A DNA stretch of 64,000 nucleotides, taken from the NCBI RefSeq assembly GCF_014897675.1, contig NZ_JABUXU010000003.1:1-64000 (forward strand). Direction: 5' to 3'. A model generated the notes under the pieces. It was not told the origin of the DNA. It saw only the letters and a list, made by a program, of their open reading frames with translations, and searched no databases. Made by a program: the position numbers and the translations under genes. Below, in pieces: positions 56,022 through 64,000 of this stretch (position 1 is the first letter of the stretch; each line of letters begins with the position of its first letter). The DNA comes from Advenella sp. FME57 (lineage in GTDB: Bacteria > Pseudomonadota > Gammaproteobacteria > Burkholderiales > Burkholderiaceae_B).

Positions 56022-56663
56022 TCAGTTGGATCTGAATCCGCCAATAATCAGCTTTACGCCGAATCCCATCAGCACCACGCCGACCAATTGTTCCAAATAC
56101 GCCTGCACATGCATATAGCCGCGGCGGACCAAAGGTCGGGAAAATGCCAGGGAAACCATCACGCGCCACAGCAGGGAAGTCAGGCTGACGCCGATCCAAA
56201 TGGCCAGCTTGGTAGGCCATTGTGTGGAAGGCGTGATCGTGACAGAGAAAATACTCACAAAAAATAGGGCGGTCTGGGCATTGGCCAGATCGGTAATCAT
56301 CCCTCTGCGAAAATTCACACCGGCGCTGGCGGCCAATGCTGGTGCTGCCGTATTGCCAATGACCGCTTTGGTGCGCCCCCGGGCCTGCTTAAACAGATTG
56401 AAGCCGTACCAGATCAGGTATGCGCCACCCAATACCTGAATGCAGGCGAATAAGGTGTGGCTGGTGGCGATAATGGTTGCCATGCCCACCAGGCCGAGCG
56501 CTGCGTAGATGGCATCGCCTGTTGCGACCCCTGCACCGGCAGCGATGCCTGCCGATTTACCTTGGGACAGGCTGGTCTGCACGATCAAAAACAGATTGGG
56601 GCCCGGGCTCAGAAAAGTAAGGGCGAACAGACCGATGGCAGTGAGTACGGCGTGGTAAGACAT
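56022..56663 (-). CDS. LysE/RhtB-family amino acid exporter
   Basis: 213 residues, six membrane helices. Opens with the family hallmark LTFLSPGPNLFLIVQTSLSQ (about 17-36) and GIAAGAGVATGDAIYAALG. Exports a neutral or basic amino acid or derivative (RhtB-like). Single gene. Confidence 0.93.
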   Translation of the reverse strand: MSYHAVLTAIGLFALTFLSPGPNLFLIVQTSLSQGKSAGIAAGAGVATGDAIYAALGLVGMATIIATSHTLFACIQVLGGAYLIWYGFNLFKQARGRTKAVIGNTAAPALAASAGVNFRRGMITDLANAQTALFFVSIFSVTITPSTQWPTKLAIWIGVSLTSLLWRVMVSLAFSRPLVRRGYMHVQAYLEQLVGVVLMGFGVKLIIGGFRSN

Positions 56664-57038
56664 GTGAACAGTCCGATGAGAATGCGAGTGTGCAAAAATC
56701 CACTATAACGCGATGCGGGCCCGCACAGGTGATTTCACGTGTGATATTGCGCAGCGTTGGAAAAAAGCGGCAGCACGCATTGCCTCTATATGAGTCAGCG
56801 AGCACCGTTGCGGCCAATGATTGACCTTATTATCGCTATGACAGGCTATATTGCGGGGCAGTCAGTTTGGCGCGCTCTCTGCCGGCTGGGTACTGATCAC
56901 GCCGTCGCTTCGCGCAAGGCACCCATGCGGCATGCAACTCGGGAATGGTCATGCAAGCGCATGAAGTAATGACTGCTGCTGTCGTATCGCTTGGTGCTCG
57001 CCAGGCAATCTACGACCAAGGGGCAAGACGACATCCCC

Positions 57039-57839
57039 TTATTTATCGACTTCGGAAATAAATGTTTTGATAAGGCCCAGCGTTCGTGCTTCGTCTTCCC
57101 GATAGGGTACGTGGCCGATGCCGTTCAGAATTTCAACCCGCCCGTAGCCTGCTGCGATAACGTGGGCGTGCTCGACCGAACCGTAAGGATCATTGTCGCC
57201 GTGGATAGCAAGTTTCGGACACCGGATCCGCGCCAGTTCATTGCGGACATGCCATTGTGAAAATTCCCGCGATAGCCAGGTATCAGTCCAGGCATCTACA
57301 ACCCAGCGGCTTTTGTTTCCGTGATATTTGTCCAGTCTGGACAGATTCTCCGGCTTTGCGAAATCCAGTTTGGCCTGGCGTATCCCGCTGAGGGTGAGTT
57401 CCTCGACAAACACCTGTGCGCCCATGGTAATGAGCGCTTTGCAGGTGTCCGGAAATTGCGCTGCTGCCTGCACCGCCATGGCGCCGCCGACGCTGTGACC
57501 GCAAGCAATAAAGCGGTCGATATCAAGTGCTGTAAATATTTGCGGCATGATCTGCACGGCCTCCTGGGCGATGAAGTCAGCTGTTAATGTGCCCGGATGA
57601 GGATCGGAGCGGCCAAATCCAAGACGGTCATAGGCAATAACCGGGTGACCGGTGGCCAGCGCCAGTTTTTCCGGAAAGTCGCGCCAAAGGGGAATGCAGC
57701 CCAGCGAATCGTGCAGCAGAATAATCGGCGTCTGGCGGTCTGCGCCTGCCGGCGACAGCGACCAGGACTGGGCATGTAAACGGCCTTGGCTGGTCTGAAT
57801 CTGGTGGGTATCAGTTATTGTTGTATGCGTCTGTGTCAT
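57039..57839 (-). CDS. Alpha/beta hydrolase
   Basis: 266 residues. Oxyanion ILLHDSLGC (about 40), nucleophile GHSVGGA (about 113-119), acid in HGDNDPYG (about 221), catalytic His in NGIGHVPYRED (about 247). The fold is that of BioH/epoxide-hydrolase-like esterases. A TATAAT (57932-57927, minus) stands about 85 bases upstream, without a clear -35. Confidence 0.88.
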   Translation of the reverse strand: MTQTHTTITDTHQIQTSQGRLHAQSWSLSPAGADRQTPIILLHDSLGCIPLWRDFPEKLALATGHPVIAYDRLGFGRSDPHPGTLTADFIAQEAVQIMPQIFTALDIDRFIACGHSVGGAMAVQAAAQFPDTCKALITMGAQVFVEELTLSGIRQAKLDFAKPENLSRLDKYHGNKSRWVVDAWTDTWLSREFSQWHVRNELARIRCPKLAIHGDNDPYGSVEHAHVIAAGYGRVEILNGIGHVPYREDEARTLGLIKTFISEVDK

Positions 57840-58370
57840 TGCTGCAGTCGGAATTCATGTCAATAAATAGGTTGGCCTGGCAGGACGGCTTAGCCAGGCT
57901 GACCGGTGTAACTAGCATGTTGAGGCATTATAGTGCCTGCACCGGTTTTTTGACTTCAGGTGGTGCGATCGGCCATGATTGGGTGGCAGCGGACATTGCA
58001 GGAATAAAGCGCCTTGCCACAGGCCAGCAGCTAACGTAAACCCGCTGCTGGCAGCGGATTTGTCATTGTCGGCAAGACGGGCCCGCTTACGGTCAATCCT
58101 GGGTTTTCCGGCAGCGCCCACAAAGGCGATTGGTGTGCAATTTTTATAGATAAAACAAAAAATTTTTTGGTTGTCGCTGGCTTTTCGTTTGTCATACTGC
58201 ACCTTGCTCTGTGCTGTGCGCCTCTGGCCAGGCGGACACGTCAAAGCGCTCCTTTCGCAGTGGCGCCTTGATGGTGAAACCTTGTCGGCATCCCATGCAG
58301 GGCCGGTGACAAGGCCGCACAAGTTCACAAAAAGCACAAGCAACCCATACCAATAATCGGGAGACAAGAT
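57840..58370. other. Divergent intergenic region, no supported gene
   Basis: Promoters for the hydrolase (left) and the TTT unit (right). Short frames on the minus strand have no domain. Confidence 0.45.
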
Positions 58371-59375
58371 ATGTTCATGACCAGATTTCACCGCAGGGCA
58401 GCCAGTGTGGCGACCTGTCTGCTGCTTGGCAGCCCGTTGGCGCTCGCACCGTTTGCGGGCGCGCATGCCCAAACGTATCCCGATCAGCCGATCCGGCTGA
58501 TCATTCCATATCCGCCGGGTGGCGCGACCGATGTGATCGGGCGCATTGTGGGCAAAAATCTGGGTGACCAGATTGGTGCCCAAGTGGTGATTGAAAACCG
58601 TGGCGGCGCCGGCGGCAATATCGGCGCGGTCGAAGTTGCCAAAGCCCGACCGGATGGCTACACACTGCTGATGGGGGCGCTAACGTCGCATTCGGTGATG
58701 TCCATACTGGAAAAAGGCAAGTTGAGCTACGATCTGCAAAAAGACCTGACCCCAGTGGGTGTAGTGGGTTCGGTGCCGCTGGTTGCGGTGGCCAATCCGT
58801 CCCTGAAGGTATCGACTTTGCCGGAGCTGGCAGATAACGCCAAAAAGAACCCAGGCAAGCTCAATTTTGCGTCCTCCGGCGCCGGTGCGCCGCAACGCAT
58901 GGCCATGGAATTATTCAAGCAGATCGCAGGCGTCAATATTGTGCATGTCGCCTATCGCGGCAGTGGTCCGGCCATGACGGACCTGGTTGGCGGGCAGGTT
59001 GAGGTCATGACTGAAACTGTACCGGCAGCCATCAGCTTTATCAAATCGGGACAGTTGCGGCCACTGGCTGTGTTGACGCCCGAGCGCATTTCCATGCTGC
59101 CTGATATTCCCACCGCCAAGGAACAAGGTTATGACAATTACAATGTCAGCTCCCTGTTTGGCGTCATGGCGCCGGCCGGTACGCCTAAGGCGATACTCGA
59201 TAAGGTGAACGCAGCACTGACTACGGCACTGGCCAAGGATGAAGTCAAGAAACAATTGCTGGAGCAAGGGGTGTATGCCGATCCCCTGAGTATCGACGCT
59301 TCGGCAGAGCGCCTGAAGGCAGAGATTGCCCTGTGGGACAAAGTTATCAAAGACGGCAATATCACCACCCGCTAA
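58371..59375 (+). CDS. TTT-family (Bug) periplasmic receptor
   Basis: 334 residues. Signal peptide (cut after AHA). The Bug fold signatures are present: YPDQPIRLIIPYPPGGATDV (about 37-56), VVIENRGGAGGNIG (about 70), FASSGAGAPQRMA. These receptors bind carboxylates, often with water-bridged contacts, and are very common in Bordetella relatives. The next gene, a dehydratase for sugar acids, suggests a sugar-acid ligand. No tctA/tctB gene is adjacent. Confidence 0.93.
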   Translation: MFMTRFHRRAASVATCLLLGSPLALAPFAGAHAQTYPDQPIRLIIPYPPGGATDVIGRIVGKNLGDQIGAQVVIENRGGAGGNIGAVEVAKARPDGYTLLMGALTSHSVMSILEKGKLSYDLQKDLTPVGVVGSVPLVAVANPSLKVSTLPELADNAKKNPGKLNFASSGAGAPQRMAMELFKQIAGVNIVHVAYRGSGPAMTDLVGGQVEVMTETVPAAISFIKSGQLRPLAVLTPERISMLPDIPTAKEQGYDNYNVSSLFGVMAPAGTPKAILDKVNAALTTALAKDEVKKQLLEQGVYADPLSIDASAERLKAEIALWDKVIKDGNITTR

Positions 59376-59396
59376 TCACAATTGAGGTAAAGCAAC

Positions 59397-61142
59397 ATGT
59401 CCAGACGCAACCAGTCGGATGACCAACCCGAAGCAACAGGATTGAAAAAAGGCCTGACCAGTTATGGCGACAATGGTTTTTCTCTGTTCCTGAGAAAAGC
59501 GTTTATCAAGGGCGCCGGGTACTCGGATTCGGCGCTGACCCGTCCGGTTGTAGGCATTGCCAATACCGGCAGCGCCTACAACCCCTGCCATGGCAATATG
59601 CCTCAACTGCTGGAAGCGGTCAAACGGGGCATCATGCTGGCTGGCGGCCTGCCGTTGGACTTTCCCACGATCTCCATTCATGAGAGCTTTTCATATCCGA
59701 CCAGCATGTACCTGCGCAATCTCATGTCGATGGACACCGAAGAGATGATCCGGGCCCAGCCGATGGACGCGATTGTCCTGATTGGCGGATGTGATAAGAC
59801 AGTACCGGCTCAGTTGATGGGTGCGGCCTCGGCAGGCATTCCGGCGATTGAACTGGTCACCGGTTCCATGCTCACCGGTTCACACCGTTCCGAAAGAGTG
59901 GGCGCCTGTACTGATTGTCGCCGCTACTGGGGTAAATATCGGGCACAGGAGATTGACGACCAGGAAATTGCAGATGTGAATAATCAACTGGTCGCCAGTG
60001 TGGGCACCTGTTCGGTCATGGGGACCGCCAGCACCATGGCGTGTCTGAGTGAGGCGCTGGGCATGAGTTTGCCAGGCGGCGCGAGTCCGCCGGCCGTGAC
60101 AGCAGATCGCATGCGCATTGCCGAGCTGACCGGGGCCCAGGCTGTGCAGATGGCGCACGACAAGCTGACGATCGATAAAATCCTGACGCCCGATGCATTT
60201 GAAAACGCCATGCGGGTGTTGCTGGCTATCGGGGGCTCCACCAACGGCATTGTGCACCTTGCCGCCATTGCCGGACGGGTCGGTCTGGATATCGACTTGC
60301 AGGCGCTGGATCGCATGGGCAAGGACACGCCGGTGCTGCTCGATCTGAAACCTTCGGGCCAGCACTATATGGAAGATTTTCACAAGGCGGGCGGCATGGC
60401 TACGCTGCTGCGCGAGCTCAAGCCGTTGCTCAAGCTGGATGCGTTGACCGTCACCGGCCGCACCCTGGGTGAAGAAATCGAACGCGCCGGCCCCGGGTTT
60501 GCGCAGACTGTGGTAAAAAGCGCTGCCGAACCAATCTATCCGCAAGGCGGGATTGCTGTGCTGCAAGGCAATCTTGCGCCGGGCGGTGCCATTATCAAGC
60601 AGTCTTCGGCTGATGCCGGCCTGATGGAACACGAAGGGCGGGCGGTGGTGTTCGAAGACGCCGCAGACCTGGCGTTGCGTATCGATTCGGATGAGCTGGA
60701 CGTGACGGCCGATGATATTCTTGTTCTTAAAAACATCGGTCCCAAGGGTGCACCGGGCATGCCGGAGGCCGGTTATATTCCCATTCCCCGCAAACTGGCG
60801 ATCCAGGGGGTGAAGGATATTGTGCGTATCTCCGATGGGCGTATGAGTGGCACCGCCTTCGGTACGATCGTGCTGCACGTCACACCGGAGTCGGCCATCG
60901 GCGGACCGCTGGCCTATGTACAAAATGGCGACAGAATTCGCCTGAGCGTGAGCCGGCGCGAGATATCCCTGCTGGTATCCGAGCAGGAGCTGGCGTCGCG
61001 TCGCGAGCGAGCGCCGGTGGTGGTACCAAGCGCCGAGCGCGGATATAAAAAGCTGTTTCTGGACACGGTAACGCAGGCAGACAAGGGCGTGGATTTCGAT
61101 TTTCTGCGGGCGCCGCAGACCAAAGGCACGGTGCCGCGCTAA
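59397..61142 (+). CDS. IlvD/Edd-family sugar-acid dehydratase
   Basis: 581 residues. Fe-S dehydratase: cluster cysteines in YNPCHGN (about 62-64), IGGCDKT (about 131) and GTCSVMGTASTM (about 203). The sequence is closer to the pentonate/hexonate dehydratases (arabinonate, xylonate type) than to IlvD of branched-chain synthesis. It dehydrates an aldonic acid to its 2-keto-3-deoxy form. Operon with the TTT receptor, 21 bases between. The LysR gene at 61266 converges on it. Confidence 0.93.
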   Translation: MSRRNQSDDQPEATGLKKGLTSYGDNGFSLFLRKAFIKGAGYSDSALTRPVVGIANTGSAYNPCHGNMPQLLEAVKRGIMLAGGLPLDFPTISIHESFSYPTSMYLRNLMSMDTEEMIRAQPMDAIVLIGGCDKTVPAQLMGAASAGIPAIELVTGSMLTGSHRSERVGACTDCRRYWGKYRAQEIDDQEIADVNNQLVASVGTCSVMGTASTMACLSEALGMSLPGGASPPAVTADRMRIAELTGAQAVQMAHDKLTIDKILTPDAFENAMRVLLAIGGSTNGIVHLAAIAGRVGLDIDLQALDRMGKDTPVLLDLKPSGQHYMEDFHKAGGMATLLRELKPLLKLDALTVTGRTLGEEIERAGPGFAQTVVKSAAEPIYPQGGIAVLQGNLAPGGAIIKQSSADAGLMEHEGRAVVFEDAADLALRIDSDELDVTADDILVLKNIGPKGAPGMPEAGYIPIPRKLAIQGVKDIVRISDGRMSGTAFGTIVLHVTPESAIGGPLAYVQNGDRIRLSVSRREISLLVSEQELASRRERAPVVVPSAERGYKKLFLDTVTQADKGVDFDFLRAPQTKGTVPR

Positions 61143-61265
61143 TTCAGCGTCGCGCCAGGTCCAGGCTGCAGTGTCCCGCCACAGCAGCCTGGCGCCGCAG
61201 CACATGGATTCGGAATCCTGCAGCATGCGGCAAAGCGTCATCTTTCTTGGCCAGGGGCGCCAGCA

Positions 61266-62141
61266 TCAGTTGCCCGCACCAAATACAGCCCGGGCCTGTT
61301 CATGGATACAGGCGGCCAGCCTGGCATGATGCCCATGCTGGTTCCAGACCAGCCCGTTGCGCCTGACCAGCGTTCTGCCCGGCAGCTTGATCTGTACAAT
61401 ATCCAGCGATTGCCACATGGCAGACCAGTCCGGCAGCAATGAGACGCCCAGCCCTTCGTGTACCATGACGGCAATCGAGGACAGGCTGTTGATCTCCAGG
61501 CGCTGCCTGGGGTGCAGGTCGTGGTCACGCAGATAGCGATCGGCTAGTTGTCCGCCGTAAACGCTGCGATCATAGCGAAGAAAGGGTTCGCTGGCCAGGA
61601 CATCATGGGCGTTGCGACCCAGCATATGCGTAGGGGCAATCACCACCAGGGGTTCTTCCATGAACTTTTGCCAGATGCAATGCTTTGCCACGGCAAACTG
61701 CGGTTCGACCACGATGGCCGCATCCAGTTCGCCGACCGCGACCTTGCGACACAGCTCAATTGAGGCGCCCGGCGTCACAAAAACAGACGCTTCGGGATAA
61801 ATGTCATAGAGGCGCTTCAGAATAGGTGGAAGGATATTGGTCAGCGCAGAGACAAAGCAGCCCAGACGCAGTTCGCCCTGATTGTTTCTGTCCATCGCCA
61901 TGGCGCGCATATCCCTGATCTGCCTGACGACCGAACGCGTACTCTCGATAATCCGCATGCCGCTTGCCGTGGGCTTGACCGATCGACCCGAGCGGCGGAC
62001 CAGTTCTACGCCCATGTCGTCTTCCAGGGCCTTGATGCGCGCGGCAACCGCCGCGGAGGTCAGATCAAGCCGGCGACCGGCTTCGGCAAAAGAGCCGGCT
62101 TCGACAACGGTGATGAAACTCTGCAGGTAATTAATATCCAT
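61266..62141 (-). CDS. LysR-family regulator
   Basis: 291 residues. Winged helix (LQSFITVVEAGSFAEAGRRL, then SAAVAARIKALEDDMG) and effector domain. Convergent with the dehydratase gene; it may control that unit from a distance. Confidence 0.92.
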   Translation of the reverse strand: MDINYLQSFITVVEAGSFAEAGRRLDLTSAAVAARIKALEDDMGVELVRRSGRSVKPTASGMRIIESTRSVVRQIRDMRAMAMDRNNQGELRLGCFVSALTNILPPILKRLYDIYPEASVFVTPGASIELCRKVAVGELDAAIVVEPQFAVAKHCIWQKFMEEPLVVIAPTHMLGRNAHDVLASEPFLRYDRSVYGGQLADRYLRDHDLHPRQRLEINSLSSIAVMVHEGLGVSLLPDWSAMWQSLDIVQIKLPGRTLVRRNGLVWNQHGHHARLAACIHEQARAVFGAGN

Positions 62142-62264
62142 TATTTTTATGCCATTTCAGGTTCGTGGACGATGGATGATAAAGCTGGCTGCGCATTCAA
62201 ACTCCTTATTATGTAAGCCGGCGCTGCGCTCAGGCTGCACACGGGCCGGCCACGGTGGCCTTGT

Positions 62265-63437
62265 TCAGTTGCGATCAGTGTTGTGATCAGGCCTGGCTGC
62301 CGGCCAAGGATATTCCAGCTGCATCGCCACCACGCTGGCTGTCGGCAAGCCATAGCGCTTGCCGATTGCTTCAAGCGTGCCGGTCAGCGCGGTGGCCGGA
62401 TGCGCCATGTCGACCATCGTGACGCCTGTGTTATTGTCCGACGTTGTAGCGGCGCGGTCGGCGATGATCTGCATGCCATTGCGCGAGACGATCGCGCTGC
62501 GATCGGGAGCGAACGTGGCTACGTGCGAGCGATAGGTGCGTGACCAGGCATCCGCCACCAGTGCCAGCGATACCTCGTCAATGCCCGTGTGCAGCGGCAG
62601 AGCCAACTGTTCCCTGCGCCAGAACGCCAGCGTATTTTCAATGACGGTAAGGGCAAAGGGGCGGGTGAACCGGAACGATTGGCTATCATGCGCCGCACTC
62701 CATTGCGCAACGCCCAGATTCTGGCCAACGTGCTGTGCCGTCTGGCGGCCGGCGATGGCCTCGATCAGCATGAGCATGGTCGGCATAGAGGCCGTGATGC
62801 CGGTTGTGGTGACAATGCCATTGTCCACCACCCATCGACGGTTGGCCACATAATCGATATCGGGATGATTCTCCAGCAGCGCGTTCAGATAATACCAATG
62901 GGTTGTGGCGCGCCTGCCATCGAGCAGCCCGGCTTCGGCCACGACCTTTGCGCCGGCACAGACCCCGATAATGATCGCGCCTTTGGCTTTCTGGTGGCGC
63001 AGCCACGCAATGACGGCGGGGTCATCGTCACGGCTCATCGCCGGTACAATCACATAGTCTGCGCCCGTGGGGTAGCGGCGATCAAACTGCGCAGCGGTGG
63101 CATCGGCCCGGACTGTCAGCGCCGGATATAACCGGACCGGTCCGTCTTTCATGGAAAGTGCCATGACGTCGGCGATGCCGGCACGTTTGAGAATGCCATA
63201 GGGCAACAGGTAGTCTGTGGTTTCGGTGGCGTCGTTAAGACCGATAACGGCAATCAGTGGGCGCTGGCGTTTTGGCGGAGCAAGGGCTGCCATTGCTGTT
63301 TCATGCTCGCGCGAATCAAGTCCGGGCAACGCAGGATGGCTGCCTGGCAGGGGAAGGGTTAGCAGCCAGATTACACCTGCCACTATCGAGAAGGCGACAA
63401 TGCCAATCACAACCAGCATAAAAATACGGAGTTTCAT
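62265..63437 (-). CDS. Membrane-anchored DJ-1/PfpI family protein
   Basis: 390 residues. One N-terminal membrane helix (about 5-28), then a DJ-1/PfpI domain (about 60-235) of the GlxA/AraC-receptor type, with the nucleophile-elbow Cys in GVCAGAKVVAEAGLLDGRR (about 165). A second, weaker DJ-1-like half follows (about 280-385: HVATFAPDRSAIVSRNGMQI). No helix-turn-helix. Function unknown; the periplasmic side is likely. Start ATG at 63437 with AGAGG in front. Confidence 0.8.
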   Translation of the reverse strand: MKLRIFMLVVIGIVAFSIVAGVIWLLTLPLPGSHPALPGLDSREHETAMAALAPPKRQRPLIAVIGLNDATETTDYLLPYGILKRAGIADVMALSMKDGPVRLYPALTVRADATAAQFDRRYPTGADYVIVPAMSRDDDPAVIAWLRHQKAKGAIIIGVCAGAKVVAEAGLLDGRRATTHWYYLNALLENHPDIDYVANRRWVVDNGIVTTTGITASMPTMLMLIEAIAGRQTAQHVGQNLGVAQWSAAHDSQSFRFTRPFALTVIENTLAFWRREQLALPLHTGIDEVSLALVADAWSRTYRSHVATFAPDRSAIVSRNGMQIIADRAATTSDNNTGVTMVDMAHPATALTGTLEAIGKRYGLPTASVVAMQLEYPWPAARPDHNTDRN

Positions 63438-63663
63438 GGGAGTGACCTCTGCGCTCAGCAACAGTGCTGATCAAAATAGAAATCGGCTCTCGGGCCTGCC
63501 AGTTGCCTGAGCGGACAGCAGGCCCGATGCATAAAAGACGGGTTGATGCTCAATATTATTCATTATTCAATTGTGTTTTACCACGAATGCATACACCCGT
63601 TATGTGTAGCTGCGATAAACTGGGCAGATTGCTTTTTTTAGCGTAAATCAACGGAGATACGGT

Positions 63664-64000
63664 ATGAAGATCGGTCTGATCGGTGCAGGTGCGGTAGGAC
63701 GTGCCTGCTTGATGTCCCTGGCCTATGGGGGCGGAGCGCGCGAGATTGTTCTGGTCAATCGCAATCACAAACGGGCCCAGGGCATGGTAGCCGACATTCA
63801 GTACGGAACCACATTGTTGCCGGCAGTTCATGTGCGGGCAGGTCACTATGAAGATCTTGACCAGTGCAGGCTTGTCATTGTAACCGTGGGTGTGAACGAG
63901 AAAACGGGCGGGGCGACGGACCGAAGCGATGACGCCGGTCGCTTGCGGCTGCTGGATGATAATGCAAAAATCTATCAGGACATTATCCCGAAAATCAATG
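63664..64000 (+). CDS. Lactate/malate dehydrogenase, 3' end outside window
   Basis: 112 codons are visible. NAD loop IGLIGAGAVGRACLMSLAYG (residues 3-22) and Asn instead of Asp after the second strand (VNRNHKR), then VTVGVNEKTGG, the site of the mobile loop. It fits the L-lactate dehydrogenase branch of the LDH/MDH family. Short insert ATDRSDDAG after NEKTGG is unusual. The gene runs off the right edge. Confidence 0.85.
   Translation, partial: MKIGLIGAGAVGRACLMSLAYGGGAREIVLVNRNHKRAQGMVADIQYGTTLLPAVHVRAGHYEDLDQCRLVIVTVGVNEKTGGATDRSDDAGRLRLLDDNAKIYQDIIPKIN

Overview
The window looks like chromosome of a betaproteobacterium of the family Alcaligenaceae. An Advenella- or Bordetella-like genome is my best guess, from recognition rather than from a search. 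The reasons are the house-keeping set and its order (gltX; yjgA beside pmbA; rplM-rpsI-argC-DUF6776-erpA-anmK-tyrS; glyA-nrdR-ribD-ribE), a lysine/alanine-repeat H1-like histone, a Bug/TTT solute receptor beside an IlvD/Edd dehydratase, and many LysR regulators. No rRNA, CRISPR array, insertion sequence or integrase was seen.

Layout. 1-20.4 kb is core: an H1-like histone (cut by the left edge), gltX, a Pat-like GNAT protein, an esterase, yjgA(darP), pmbA(tldE), an orphan TRAP receptor, rplM-rpsI with a long leader, argC, erpA, anmK, tyrS, a PEBP-family protein, glyA, nrdR, ribD and ribE, ending at tRNA-Ser(GGA) with a truncated copy of itself just upstream. 20.4-27.4 kb behaves like an insertion next to that tRNA. 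The terminator region behind the tRNA reappears in similar form (37 of 43 positions) at 27.34 kb, and the DNA between carries an azoreductase/LysR pair and a TetR-controlled operon (EamA transporter, glutathione transferase, SDR, L-2-haloacid dehalogenase).

27.4-39 kb is accessory: SorAB sulfite dehydrogenase, an MliC-like lipoprotein, a HIT protein, a small Fur-box operon (a 48-residue ORF plus a minimal ABC transporter), a copper-handling operon (DUF2946-SCO-PCuAC-PepSY), an exported M20 amidohydrolase and a Vat/CatB-type acetyltransferase. 39-46.3 kb holds LysR/SDR/lactonase units, including an enol-lactonase-like gene broken by one amber codon, an asparaginase, and an SDR-SMP30 pair facing a LysR gene across a perfect palindrome. 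46.5-57.8 kb holds a methyltransferase, a ferritin-like protein with a DUF1328 gene, a Kef-type antiporter, a Gdx/SugE guanidinium exporter with a candidate guanidine-II riboswitch, a beta-helix repeat protein, a GNAT enzyme, a LysE exporter and a hydrolase. 58-64 kb holds the TTT receptor-dehydratase unit, a LysR gene, a membrane-anchored DJ-1/PfpI protein and the start of a lactate/malate dehydrogenase.

The strongest leads for something undescribed are the Fur-box 48-residue ORF coupled to an ABC transporter whose ATPase lacks the Q-loop/helical subdomain (30.9-32.5 kb), and the putative guanidine-II riboswitch (52.15-52.21 kb). All functional calls come from reading motifs by eye; no database search was run.
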